From Aedoeadaptatus coli (lineage in GTDB: Bacteria > Bacillota > Clostridia > Tissierellales > Peptoniphilaceae), in contig NZ_OPYI01000002.1 in the NCBI RefSeq assembly GCF_900343085.1, positions 62,001-126,000 on the forward strand: a stretch of DNA of 64,000 nucleotides, read 5' to 3'. A program made the position numbers and the translations under genes. Below are positions 42,880-50,605 of the stretch, one piece after another. Below the pieces are notes generated by a model, which had not been told where the DNA came from, ran no database searches, and saw only the letters and a program-made list of their open reading frames with translations. Within the stretch, counting starts at the first letter, position 1, and the number at the start of each line of letters is the position of its first letter.

Positions 42880-43257
42880 TTACCTCAACAATAGATCCAT
42901 GGTGGGCGTCTCGTCGCTTTTTATTTCCGCGATGATCCGGTGGGGAAGGCATACGATCATTTCTCCCTGCCGCTTAATGGGCGCCATATTCAGGCAAATG
43001 CCGTCGGGACAATCGGATTCCGTCATCCTTGCCCCTTTTTCGTCAATGATCAATTTATTCGTGCCGCCGTGGGCGTGGAAGGTGTAGGTCTTTCCCCTGT
43101 GGGCGTCGTCCATGGGAATCTTTTTCACTTCTTTGCCGTCGATTTGCACGCTCACATAGGCGTGGGCCGGTTCTTTTTTCGGAATCAGTTGCGTCGCCCC
43201 GAGGCCCAAGGCGACGACGAGGATGACGAAGGCTATGATCACATCGGTTTTATTCAT
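42880..43257 (-). CDS. Exported NusG domain II protein
   Basis: A 125-residue protein with an N-terminal membrane helix (about 7-25) and an extracytoplasmic NusG-II-like beta domain: VSVQIDGKEVKKIP, then SDCPDGICLNMAPIKRQGE with a CPDxxC pair, and IVCLPHRIIAEI. These proteins are often encoded with Rnf, FMN-binding or isoprenoid genes, and the cysteines suggest a redox or cofactor role; function is unknown. It heads the operon running into maf-radC-mreCD and has an extended -10 promoter 24 bases upstream. Confidence 0.82.
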   Translation of the reverse strand: MNKTDVIIAFVILVVALGLGATQLIPKKEPAHAYVSVQIDGKEVKKIPMDDAHRGKTYTFHAHGGTNKLIIDEKGARMTESDCPDGICLNMAPIKRQGEMIVCLPHRIIAEIKSDETPTMDLLLR

Positions 43258-43280
43258 GGCTCCCCCTTTTTCAACAGTTA

Positions 43281-43289
43281 ATTATATCA
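43281..43289 (-). promoter_or_regulatory. Extended -10 promoter of the NusG-II/Gx/maf operon
   Basis: Minus-strand TGATATAAT, identical to the -10 elements before obg and the PFOR gene, 24 bases before the ATG. Confidence 0.6.
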
Positions 43290-43330
43290 TAGAAAGGCGG
43301 CCGAAAAAGAAGCGCGGTGGGGAAAAAGCA

Positions 43331-43360
43331 AAAGCCTCGGATTCCTGTTCCCGAGGCTTT
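43331..43360 (-). terminator. Second terminator downstream of rnfB
   Basis: On the minus strand AAAGCCTCGG pairs with CCGAGGCTTT over a 10-base loop and is followed by TGCTTTTT. It is 186 bases beyond the first rnfB terminator and just before the NusG-II promoter. Confidence 0.75.
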
Positions 43361-43545
43361 CATATTAACATTTCTCTATGGAAAATAATTTGCGATTAAA
43401 TCGATTCTTACGTCGGGTGAACTCACCTCTCGCCCGATGCCTTGATCGTATTCTGTTTGCCCTATGCTTCTCTAATCAATATTGCGCGGCCAATTCCTTC
43501 AATCCGATTTCGTCTAATGTTTACGACGAATGCTTTCGATCCCAT
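43361..43545. other. Intergenic stretch with no recognisable gene between two terminators
   Basis: The gene-free interval 43258-43590 is 333 bases long. Apart from the NusG-II promoter and two minus-strand terminators, the middle 185 bases hold several short inverted repeats (for example GGTGA/TCACC near 43420 and TCGTC/GACGA near 43520) but no coding sequence with a Shine-Dalgarno. The long plus-strand frame from 43378 runs antisense into rnfB and is rejected. Confidence 0.5.
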
Positions 43546-43579
43546 AAAAATAGTGCCGACGAAATTCGCCGACACTATT
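43546..43579 (-). terminator. Intrinsic terminator of the rnf operon
   Basis: AATAGTGTCGGCGAA pairs with TTCGTCGGCACTATT almost perfectly, followed by TTTATG. It starts 12 bases after the rnfB stop. Confidence 0.9.
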
Positions 43580-43590
43580 GTCTTAAGAGC

Positions 43591-44520
43591 TTATTGCACT
43601 TTGCTGTTGTCGTCTGCGGCGACGACTTTTTCTTTTTCAGCAGGCTTTGCTGCGGCTTTCTTTTCTTCCGCTGCTTGAAGCTTCTTTTGTTTTTCTTTTT
43701 CTTTCATCTTTTCGACGCGTTCGGGATATTCTACGAAGATCGCGCCGGTGGGGCACTTGGATGCGCAGATACCGCAGTTGATGCACTTCGAGTAGTCGAT
43801 GCTTGCCAAATTGTCTTCGACGTGGATGGCGTCTTTCGGACAATTCTTTTCGCAGAGACCACAGGCGATACATCCGATGGAGCAGTTGGTGCGTACAACC
43901 TTGCCCGGATCGTGGGTCGAGCATTTAACTTCGGTTTGTTGTTTGTAGGGCATGAGACCGATGATGTTTTTCGGGCAAATGTCGATACATTTCTTACAAG
44001 CAACACATTTTTCCTTGTCGACGGAAGCGATGCCGTTGTTGACGTGGATGGCGTCGAATTCACAGACGCTCACGCAGGTGCCGCCGCCTAAGCAGCCGGA
44101 AGCACAGCCCTTGGATCCGCGCGCATAGTCGCCGATCAAGCGGCAGTCAACCAAGCCGTTGTATTCGTATTTGTTTTTGGACTTGTCGCAGTCCCCTTGG
44201 CAGCGAACGACGGCAACTTGTTTTTCAACATCGCCGGCCGCTTGACCCATAATTTCAGCGACTTTTTCAGCAACTTCTTGTCCGCCGATGGCGCATCCGT
44301 TGACCGGCGCGTCGCCGGCTACGATGGCATTGGCCATCCCGGCACAGCCGGGGAAACCACAGGCCCCGCAGTTTGCGCCGGGCAGTGCGTCTAATACATT
44401 AACTACGCGGGGATCCATGTCCACGGCAAAGACCTTGTCGGCAAATGCCAACAGGACGCCGAGGAAAAGTCCCAGCAGACCTAAAATAATGATCGCATAA
44501 ATTACGTTTTGTGCATTCAC
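43591..44520 (-). CDS. rnfB: Rnf complex iron-sulfur subunit RnfB
   Basis: A 309-residue ferredoxin-like subunit. An N-terminal TM helix (about 7-27) is followed by the Fe-S domain GANCGACGFPGCAG and then four-cysteine motifs: CVACKKCIDICPK, CIACGLCEKNCPK and CINCGICASKCPT, so several [4Fe-4S] clusters. The last 45 residues form a K/E/A-rich charged tail. RnfB takes electrons from reduced ferredoxin. It is last in the operon, followed by a strong terminator. Confidence 0.96.
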   Translation of the reverse strand: MNAQNVIYAIIILGLLGLFLGVLLAFADKVFAVDMDPRVVNVLDALPGANCGACGFPGCAGMANAIVAGDAPVNGCAIGGQEVAEKVAEIMGQAAGDVEKQVAVVRCQGDCDKSKNKYEYNGLVDCRLIGDYARGSKGCASGCLGGGTCVSVCEFDAIHVNNGIASVDKEKCVACKKCIDICPKNIIGLMPYKQQTEVKCSTHDPGKVVRTNCSIGCIACGLCEKNCPKDAIHVEDNLASIDYSKCINCGICASKCPTGAIFVEYPERVEKMKEKEKQKKLQAAEEKKAAAKPAEKEKVVAADDNSKVQ

Positions 44521-44532
44521 GTAAATCGCCCC

Positions 44533-45108
44533 CTATACTAATCCTTGGAATCCCATAAAGGCGATGGCCATTAAGCCGGCACTGATCAGCGCAATCGGGA
44601 CACCTTGTAACGGTTTCGGAATCGGCATGATTTCCATGCGTTCACGAAGGGCACTTAATAAGAGCAGTGCAAGGGTGAAACCGATGGATGCACCTAAACC
44701 GTTAATGATGGTTTCAAAGAGATTGAATTCACTTTGAATGTTCAATACGGTAACACCCAGTACCATACAGTTGGTGGTAATCAAGGGTAAGAACACGCCC
44801 ATGGCCGAGTACAAAGCGGGAGATGATTTTTTAATAAACATTTCGACAAATTGTACTAAGGACGCGATAACGAGAATAAACACGATGGTTTGTAAGTATT
44901 CCAAGCCGAAGACGTCTAAGACGAAGCGTTGGAGTAACCAGGTGACGGCCGATGCGATGACGACGACGAAGGTAACGGCGACGCCCATGCCCGTAGCCGT
45001 TTCCGTTTTGGAGGAAACGCCCAAGAAGGGGCAGGTACCGAGGAACTTCGCGAAAATATAGTTGTTAACTAAAATGGTCGATATAAGAATCGTAATAATC
45101 GTTGACAT
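44533..45108 (-). CDS. rnfA: Rnf complex membrane subunit RnfA
   Basis: A 191-residue protein with six TM helices. NNYIFAKFLGTCPFLGVS near residue 16-33 carries the cysteine that, with RnfE, binds a membrane Fe-S cluster. PLITTNCMVLGVTVL has the second conserved cysteine. RnfA and RnfE have inverted topology and form the ion-conducting core. It is 11 bases after rnfE. Confidence 0.97.
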   Translation of the reverse strand: MSTIITILISTILVNNYIFAKFLGTCPFLGVSSKTETATGMGVAVTFVVVIASAVTWLLQRFVLDVFGLEYLQTIVFILVIASLVQFVEMFIKKSSPALYSAMGVFLPLITTNCMVLGVTVLNIQSEFNLFETIINGLGASIGFTLALLLLSALRERMEIMPIPKPLQGVPIALISAGLMAIAFMGFQGLV

Positions 45109-45119
45109 AGTCTACCTCC

Positions 45120-45713
45120 CTACGCTCTTTTAGCCATGATGCCGCGATAGAGGGCAATCCACAGACCTAAGAGAATAAATGCACCGGCGGGGGAAGTGAA
45201 GATTCCGATCCCGGGATAGGATTCAGGGAAGATTTGCATATCCAACAGCGTGCCGTGGCCGAAGAGTTCTCTTACGACGGCCATGGCCAACATTGCCATA
45301 GTGTAGCCGATACCTGTCCCTAATCCGTCGACGATGGACGGAATTACTTTGTTTTGATAAGCAAAACCTTCCGCTTCACCTAAGATACAGCAGTTAACGA
45401 CGATCAAGGGCAAGAAGATACCCAATGCATTGTAGATCGCAGGGCTGTATGCGTGCAGAACCATTTCAACTAAGGTTACGAAGGCTGCAATGACGACGAT
45501 AAACGCGGGAATCCGAACGTTGTTCGGGATGACGTTTCTTAAGATACTGACGACGGCGTTGGAACAGATCAGTACGAAGGTAACTGCAATCCCCATGGCG
45601 ATGGCCGAGGAGACGGCTGTACTGATGGCCAATACCGAACACAGACCGATCATTTGCATAAAGATCGGATTGTTTTTGAAAATACTGTTCGAAAAAACTT
45701 TTCCTAAACTCAT
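45120..45713 (-). CDS. rnfE: Rnf complex membrane subunit RnfE
   Basis: A 197-residue six-helix subunit homologous to RnfA. NPIFMQMIGLCSVLAIS (about 15-31) and PLIVVNCCILGEAEGFA hold the conserved cysteines, and GTLLDMQIFPESYPG is typical near the C terminus. It follows rnfG by 9 bases. Confidence 0.97.
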   Translation of the reverse strand: MSLGKVFSNSIFKNNPIFMQMIGLCSVLAISTAVSSAIAMGIAVTFVLICSNAVVSILRNVIPNNVRIPAFIVVIAAFVTLVEMVLHAYSPAIYNALGIFLPLIVVNCCILGEAEGFAYQNKVIPSIVDGLGTGIGYTMAMLAMAVVRELFGHGTLLDMQIFPESYPGIGIFTSPAGAFILLGLWIALYRGIMAKRA

Positions 45714-45722
45714 GACTACCCC

Positions 45723-46304
45723 CTACTTTGCGCTGATTTCTTCGTAAGCGGGAAGAATGGAATTAATTCCCTTGAGTACGGCGGTAGATGAAATAGTGGC
45801 TCCGCTGATCATCGGAATTTCATCTTCGGCTTGCGGATCCTTGTTCCCTTTTACTTCGCCGTTTTTAAAGGACTTGCCTGTAAATTTTTCGAAGTAGGGG
45901 GATTCGGTAATTTGCGTACCGATACCGGGCGTTTCGGCATTTTGAATGTTTCTGAAACCGGCGATGGTTCCGTCGTTCAAAAGACCGATGGCGTTGGTCA
46001 TGGCACCGCCATAACCGTTGGCCGTATGGTTAATGCCGTAGCCGACGATTTCGTCGCCTTTTTTCGCTACGAATACGTCTTGAATGTCTTTGTATTTTTC
46101 AACGAGGGCTGTTTTCTTCGCTTCGTCCAAGGGTTCGAATTTATCGGCCTTGTCGCCGTAAATTTCTTGGTACGCTTGTACGGATTTTTCGAATTCAGCT
46201 TTTGCGATAACTTCAGAGGTAAAGCTGTTTACTACAGCCAAAAGTCCTGCCGCAACTGCGGAAATAACCAAGAGGACAAGACCCGTCTTTAAATAATTCT
46301 TCAT
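45723..46304 (-). CDS. rnfG: Rnf complex FMN-binding subunit RnfG
   Basis: A 193-residue subunit with one N-terminal helix and an extracytoplasmic FMN-binding domain. FRNIQNAETPGIGTQI is typical, and MISGATISSTAV holds the threonine (SGATxS) that takes covalent FMN by a phosphoester bond, normally added by ApbE, which is not in the window. It abuts rnfD. Confidence 0.96.
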   Translation of the reverse strand: MKNYLKTGLVLLVISAVAAGLLAVVNSFTSEVIAKAEFEKSVQAYQEIYGDKADKFEPLDEAKKTALVEKYKDIQDVFVAKKGDEIVGYGINHTANGYGGAMTNAIGLLNDGTIAGFRNIQNAETPGIGTQITESPYFEKFTGKSFKNGEVKGNKDPQAEDEIPMISGATISSTAVLKGINSILPAYEEISAK

Positions 46305-47297
46305 TTACTTCGCCTCCCCATAAGCTTCCGTTTTTGTCAAACGTTCGATCAAGGGGCTTGCTACGTTCATAAGAAGGATGGAGTAGGATACACCTTCGGC
46401 CATGTTGCCCTTCATACGAATGACGGCCGTTAAGATACCACAGCCGATGGCGAAAATGATTTTGCCCTTATCCCCTTGGGGTGTGGAACTGTAGTCCGTC
46501 GCCATAAAGAATGCACCGAGGAACAAGCCGCCGCCGAGAAGTTCGTAGGGAAGTAATTCCGTGCCGACGCCGAAGATCAAGAGGAACACGGCCGTCGTTG
46601 CGATGTAGATCACGGGGATCTTCCAGTCGATGACTTTGCGGACCAATAAGTAGCAGGCACCGATTAACAAGAGAAGGGCGGATGTTTCACCGATTACCCC
46701 GCCGATGTTACCGAGGAACATATCCTTTAACGGAGGGAGGGCATCCAGTTGTTGACCGGCCTTGATGATGGTAAGGGGCGTTGCTGCCGATGCTGCATCG
46801 GCGGTTTCGGCCACTTTGGCCATGGCAGGTGCCGTGTAGGTTGCCATTAATGCGGGCCAGGACAACATTGCCATGGCACGACCGGCCAATGCCGGGTTGA
46901 CGAAGTTGCCGCCGATGCCGCCAAAGGCTTCTTTGACGATGACGATGGCAAAGATCGAAGAAATTGCGGGAACGTACCAAGGTACGCCTGCAGGCATGTT
47001 CATGGCGAGCAGAACGCCGGTAACGATGGCGGACAAGTCGCCGATTTGAGATTCTTTCTTTGTGATCTTTTGGAACAGGAATTCACTGCCCACACAGAAG
47101 ATCACGCTGATCAGATAAATTATAAGTGCTTGCATTCCGAAGAAGTACACACTGCCCACGACGGCCGGTGCCAAGGCGATGAGCACGTCGCGCATGATCT
47201 TGGTGACCGTGTCGTTGGAACGAATATGGGGCGCTAATTGTACGAAGCGTCCGTCTCCTTGTAAACTAGGAGATTTGGTTTTTACATTGTTTTCCAT
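46305..47297 (-). CDS. rnfD: Rnf complex membrane subunit RnfD
   Basis: A 330-residue membrane subunit with eight to ten helices. SPHIRS-like start (LAPHIRSNDTVTKIMRDVLI), FGGIGGNFVNPALAGR, and the periplasmic loop SAATPLTIIKAG with the FMN-bearing threonine. It starts 12 bases after rnfC. Confidence 0.97.
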   Translation of the reverse strand: MENNVKTKSPSLQGDGRFVQLAPHIRSNDTVTKIMRDVLIALAPAVVGSVYFFGMQALIIYLISVIFCVGSEFLFQKITKKESQIGDLSAIVTGVLLAMNMPAGVPWYVPAISSIFAIVIVKEAFGGIGGNFVNPALAGRAMAMLSWPALMATYTAPAMAKVAETADAASAATPLTIIKAGQQLDALPPLKDMFLGNIGGVIGETSALLLLIGACYLLVRKVIDWKIPVIYIATTAVFLLIFGVGTELLPYELLGGGLFLGAFFMATDYSSTPQGDKGKIIFAIGCGILTAVIRMKGNMAEGVSYSILLMNVASPLIERLTKTEAYGEAK

Positions 47298-47309
47298 GAC
47301 TACCTCCTA

Positions 47310-48635
47310 TTATTTACGAGCATTGGCGCGCACTTCGCGTTTGGCGAGTTTTGTCGATTCGCTTAAATAGCGCTTTGCGGGACATACAAACGAGCAAATG
47401 CCGCATTCCATGCATTGATCCGCATGGTATTCCTGACATTTGTCAATTCGATTTCTCAAAATTGATGCGTTAATACGCGTCGGGTTAATATTGGCCGGGC
47501 AGTGATCCACGCAGCGTCCGCATTGAATGCAGGGACCTTGTTCCATATCATCGATTTCAACATCGGTGAAGGCCAAAATACCGGAGGACGTCTTGGTGAT
47601 GGGCGAATTAAAGTCGAAGATGGACTTCCCTGTCATGGGGCCGCCGCAGATAAATTCGACGACATTATCTTTCACGCCGCAGTAATCCAGAATATCTTGT
47701 ACCGGCGTACCGACGCGAACCAGGAGGTTCTTCGGATGTTCGATGCCGGAACCGGATACGGTAAGAATCCGTTCGATGGAGGGCATGCCCTTGGCGATTA
47801 AGTCGTAATAGGCTTTCGACGTTTGAACATTGGTCAGGAAAACGCCGACGTCGTTGGTTACGCCATTTTGCGGAACGATACGGCCGCAGATGGCTTCCGA
47901 TTGACGCTTGGAGTCCCCTTGCGGGTACTTGGTCTGCATCGTGGCAACCTTTAAGGTCGGGTATTCGGTTTTAACCATTTCGTTGGCCTTTTCAATGGCG
48001 TCCGGTTTGTTTTGTTCGATTGCTAAGTACGCTTCATCGGTTTGATAAAGGTCTTGGAACAGTTTTAACGATGCGAATAATTCATCGGCTTGTTCCAACA
48101 TGAGACGGTGGTCACAAGTCAAAAACGGTTCACATTCAGCGCCGTTCAAAATAACGATGTCCAGTACCGGATCATCACTCTTCAGTTTTGCGTGAAGCGG
48201 GAAGCCGGCGCCACCCATACCGACGATCCCTGCGTTTTTAACCAAGGATACAATTTCGTCGATACTCATGTCTTTGTAATTTTCTACCGGTTTGACGGAA
48301 GGATCCAAATCGTCCTTGCCGTCGTTTTCGATGACGACCATATCTGTGTACATACCGTTAGCGGCATAGCCTTTTTCAATGGCTATAACTTCGCCCGATA
48401 CACTGCTATGTACGGCCGCGGAAATAAACGCGTCGGAATTACCGACAATTTGCCCTCTCAGCACGTGATCGCCTACGGCAACCGTAGGTTTACACGGAGC
48501 ACCGATGTGTTGGCTCATAGGAATTCGAACCAACTTCGGTGAAGGCAGAACTTCAATAGCGACTCCTTCTGTCAGCTCTTTGTGTTCATCAAAGTGAACG
48601 CCGCCCACAGAAAAAGTGAGATTCGTCTTTGCCAT
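47310..48635 (-). CDS. rnfC: Rnf complex NADH-oxidoreductase subunit RnfC
   Basis: A 441-residue soluble subunit that exchanges electrons with NAD+. The SLBB/NuoF-like body has VGMGGAGFPLHAKL (about 135-148) and ECEPFLTCDHRLML for FMN/NADH binding. The end carries two Fe-S motifs, CIQCGRCVDHCPA and CMECGICSFVCPAKR. First gene of rnfCDGEAB, the clostridial order. GGGGTGA precedes the ATG. A 110-base leader separates it from its probable -10. Confidence 0.97.
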   Translation of the reverse strand: MAKTNLTFSVGGVHFDEHKELTEGVAIEVLPSPKLVRIPMSQHIGAPCKPTVAVGDHVLRGQIVGNSDAFISAAVHSSVSGEVIAIEKGYAANGMYTDMVVIENDGKDDLDPSVKPVENYKDMSIDEIVSLVKNAGIVGMGGAGFPLHAKLKSDDPVLDIVILNGAECEPFLTCDHRLMLEQADELFASLKLFQDLYQTDEAYLAIEQNKPDAIEKANEMVKTEYPTLKVATMQTKYPQGDSKRQSEAICGRIVPQNGVTNDVGVFLTNVQTSKAYYDLIAKGMPSIERILTVSGSGIEHPKNLLVRVGTPVQDILDYCGVKDNVVEFICGGPMTGKSIFDFNSPITKTSSGILAFTDVEIDDMEQGPCIQCGRCVDHCPANINPTRINASILRNRIDKCQEYHADQCMECGICSFVCPAKRYLSESTKLAKREVRANARK

Positions 48636-48760
48636 TCTTTCACCCCTTGCATTCTAAGAAATGAATCGCCGGGCAAGCGTTTTGCCTGCAACTACAACGA
48701 GTGACCGTTTTGGTTTCCCGTCGTTCGGCTCTTCAGCTTTCATCTTTCCCTATCTTATCA
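48636..48760 (-). promoter_or_regulatory. Promoter and possible structured leader of the rnf operon
   Basis: A minus-strand TGATAAGAT (48752-48760) is the best -10, in extended form. The following 110-base leader includes a GGCAA/TTGCC hairpin with a 5-base loop and a GCTGAAGAGC hairpin. I could not match it to a riboswitch class I know. The rest of the gap up to 48890 is AT-rich with no gene seen. Confidence 0.4.
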
Positions 48761-48890
48761 AAATCGTTATAAAAAATCTAGTATTTGTCTAAAACGAACG
48801 TATAAAATACGGCTCGCAATCCCTGTAACGGGGCAATACCGAGGATCGCCGAATTTTTCATACAAAATAAATTTTTTTAGAAGGGAAATT

Positions 48891-49103
48891 TTATCGCGGA
48901 TTCACGGCGGTAATGATTTCCCCTCTCATCACGACCGCCCCTTCGTCGACTTTCCACTGAAGCACGCCGCCGATGGGTGCGGAAATGGAAATTTCCATTT
49001 TCATGCTCTCGAGAATGCAAAGCACGTCGCCTTTTTTCACTTCTTCCCCGGACTTAAAGCAGAGCCTGAGAATTTTTCCCGGCAGCGGAGCCCTTAAAAT
49101 CAT
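48891..49103 (-). CDS. Biotin carboxyl carrier domain protein
   Basis: A 70-residue stand-alone biotinyl domain. It begins ILRAPLPGKILRLC and has LESMKMEISISAP, where the lysine of SMKM (AMKM in most relatives) would be biotinylated, and ends in a symmetrical half ending VMRGEIITAVN. There is no proline-alanine linker before it. Its ATG overlaps the carboxyltransferase stop by four bases, so it is the carrier for that enzyme. Both are transcribed toward rnfC. Confidence 0.88.
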   Translation of the reverse strand: MILRAPLPGKILRLCFKSGEEVKKGDVLCILESMKMEISISAPIGGVLQWKVDEGAVVMRGEIITAVNPR

Positions 49104-50344
49104 CTCAGCACCTCCGATAATTTCCGTCTCAACGACTCGACGGACAGGATTTCGTCGACCAGGCCGCTCTTTTTCGCCGCCTCGGCGGAAAGATGCATGG
49201 CCCTGTAGCTCGCCAAATTTTCTTTTTCAAGATGCAAAATATCCGCCGCAAGTTCCGCGCCCATGACACCGATTTTTGCCCACTCCAAGGCGAAGTAGGC
49301 GTCGGCGCCCATTTCCCGACAGCCCATGGCCATGTACGCGCCGCCGAGGACATTTCCCACGGCCACGGTGATTTTTTTTGCGTCGTGATCCAAATAGGCT
49401 TCCATCATGGCGGCGCCCGCTCTCATGACGCCCTCCCCTTCCGATGCACTTCCGGGCAAAAAGCCCGGCGTGTCCGCCAAGCTGATCACCGGCAATTGCA
49501 GGCGCCGGCACAGTTTGTAGAAGGCCGCGGCTTTCAGCGCCGCCTCTTTGTCCAGCACCCCCGCCGCCACATCGGGATTGTTGGCGAATATCCCGACCCG
49601 CATGCCGTCGATGCGCGCCAAGATAGCCGTGGCGTTTTGCGCCCACCGGGGCCACAAATAAATGGCGCTTTCTTCGTCGACGACGGCGCGGATCACATCC
49701 TCCGTTTGCCCCTCAGCCCGCGTCTTACGCGGAGGAATGGCTACCACCTGCTTCTGCCTTAAGAAGGCCATAAGGGCGCGGCAATGGGCGATCATGGCTT
49801 CTTCCGTTTCGGACAGGAGATGAACGCCGCCCCGCTCGGCCACGACTTTCGCGCCGCCCATGGCCGAAAGGCTCGTCTCTTCGTAAATGGCTCGCGCCAC
49901 GATTTTCGGCCCCGTGAGGCAGAAGGCCGATGCATCCTCAAGGGCGAGCACCACATCGCAAAGGCCGGCCATGTAGGCCGCCGCACCGATGCAGGGACCG
50001 TAGGACAGATACACCCGCGGCGTATCCAATGCTTTCAGCGCGCGAAAAACCGATCCGGCGCCGGAAAGAGACAGCTGACCGCTCACCATGTCGGCCCCGG
50101 CCGATTGGCACAACAACACGAGGGGCGCCCGCCCTTCTCCGGCCAGCTTGATGGCCCGAACAATGGATGCGCCTTCGAAATAGCCCAGAGCGCCGCCTTT
50201 TTTCGTGGGATCGAAGGCCGCCAGGACCACAGGCTTTTGGGCGATCTTCGCCGCGGCCACGGCCACCGCCGATTGATTCTTTTCTATGTAGTGAATGCTT
50301 CCTTCGTCGGCGAGGGCTTCCATGCGCCGAAAAACTTCTTTCAT
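49100..50344 (-). CDS. Biotin-dependent acyl-CoA carboxyltransferase subunit
   Basis: A 414-residue carboxyltransferase of the PccB/MmdA/AccD5 type with both crotonase-like halves. N-half: LCQSAGADMVSGQLSLSGAG, YGPCIGAAAYMAGLCD and LTGPKIVARA. C-half: FANNPDVAAGVLD, LADTPGFLPGSASEGEG and NVLGGAYMAMGCREMGAD. It is about 90-100 residues shorter than typical PccB/MmdA. No biotin carboxylase or membrane decarboxylase subunit is nearby, so it could be part of a transcarboxylase, a decarboxylase or a carboxylase with subunits elsewhere; the substrate cannot be told. The ATG at 50344 has a GAGGTGGTG site. It starts just after the tRNA-Leu terminator. Confidence 0.85.
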   Translation of the reverse strand: MKEVFRRMEALADEGSIHYIEKNQSAVAVAAAKIAQKPVVLAAFDPTKKGGALGYFEGASIVRAIKLAGEGRAPLVLLCQSAGADMVSGQLSLSGAGSVFRALKALDTPRVYLSYGPCIGAAAYMAGLCDVVLALEDASAFCLTGPKIVARAIYEETSLSAMGGAKVVAERGGVHLLSETEEAMIAHCRALMAFLRQKQVVAIPPRKTRAEGQTEDVIRAVVDEESAIYLWPRWAQNATAILARIDGMRVGIFANNPDVAAGVLDKEAALKAAAFYKLCRRLQLPVISLADTPGFLPGSASEGEGVMRAGAAMMEAYLDHDAKKITVAVGNVLGGAYMAMGCREMGADAYFALEWAKIGVMGAELAADILHLEKENLASYRAMHLSAEAAKKSGLVDEILSVESLRRKLSEVLR

Positions 50345-50367
50345 GACACCACCTCTTTCATTCATTT

Positions 50368-50373
50368 ATTATA
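50368..50373 (-). promoter_or_regulatory. Candidate -10 of the carboxyltransferase operon
   Basis: TATAAT on the minus strand directly after the tRNA-Leu terminator T-tract and 24 bases before the ATG; no clear -35, as that position falls inside the terminator hairpin. Confidence 0.4.
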
Positions 50374-50376
50374 CGC

Positions 50377-50405
50377 AAAAAGCCGCACGATAAACGTGCG
50401 GCTTT
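50377..50405 (-). terminator. Intrinsic terminator of tRNA-Leu
   Basis: AAAGCCGCACG pairs with CGTGCGGCTTT around a five-base loop, then TT. It lies five bases after the encoded CCA of the tRNA. Confidence 0.92.
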
Positions 50406-50409
50406 AAAA

Positions 50410-50496
50410 TGGTGCGGGAAAAGGGACTTGAACCCCCACGTGCATACACACACATGATCCTGAATCATGCCTGTCTGCCAATTCCAGCATTCCCGC
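50410..50496 (-). tRNA. tRNA-Leu (anticodon CAG)
   Basis: An 87-base class II tRNA with encoded CCA. The acceptor GCGGGAA pairs with TTCCCGC, followed by A-CCA. The anticodon stem CATGA/TCATG frames loop TTCAGGA with anticodon CAG, reading CUG leucine codons. A long variable arm (about 50445-50460) is typical of tRNA-Leu. The T arm has GGGGGTTCAAGTCCCC. It has its own TTTACA-17-TATAAT promoter and a terminator, so it is intact and independent of the neighbouring prophage. Confidence 0.96.
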
Positions 50497-50508
50497 TCAC
50501 GATAAGAT

Positions 50509-50537
50509 ATTATAACACGGCTTTTTCGAAATGTAAA
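50509..50537 (-). promoter_or_regulatory. Promoter of tRNA-Leu
   Basis: Minus-strand TTTACA (50532-50537), 17-bp spacer, TATAAT (50509-50514), 12 bases before the mature tRNA 5' end. Confidence 0.75.
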
Positions 50538-50562
50538 CGGGCAGTTAAGAATTTCATAAAAT

Positions 50563-50595
50563 AAAAAAACCGACGATGGCGAACCACCGACGGTC
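50563..50595 (-). terminator. Terminator at the prophage left junction
   Basis: ACCGTCGGTGG pairs with CCATCGTCGGT (one mismatch, one wobble) around TTCG and is followed by TTTTTTT. It lies 11 bases after a CCA that looks like a tRNA 3' end (50606-50616), so it is probably the original terminator of a second tRNA displaced by the prophage. Confidence 0.85.
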
Positions 50596-50605
50596 TTTCA
50601 TTGCA

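Noticed and set aside
43378-44091. Plus-strand 237-codon open frame overlapping rnfB
   Set aside because: It crosses two terminators and runs antisense to the iron-sulfur motifs of RnfB; phenylalanine-rich, no ribosome site.
50410-50496. tRNA-Leu(CAG) as the prophage attachment site
   Set aside because: The prophage lies on the 5' side and the tRNA promoter, body, CCA and terminator are all intact; phages normally enter the 3' end. A separate orphan tRNA 3' end at 50606-50616 explains the junction better.
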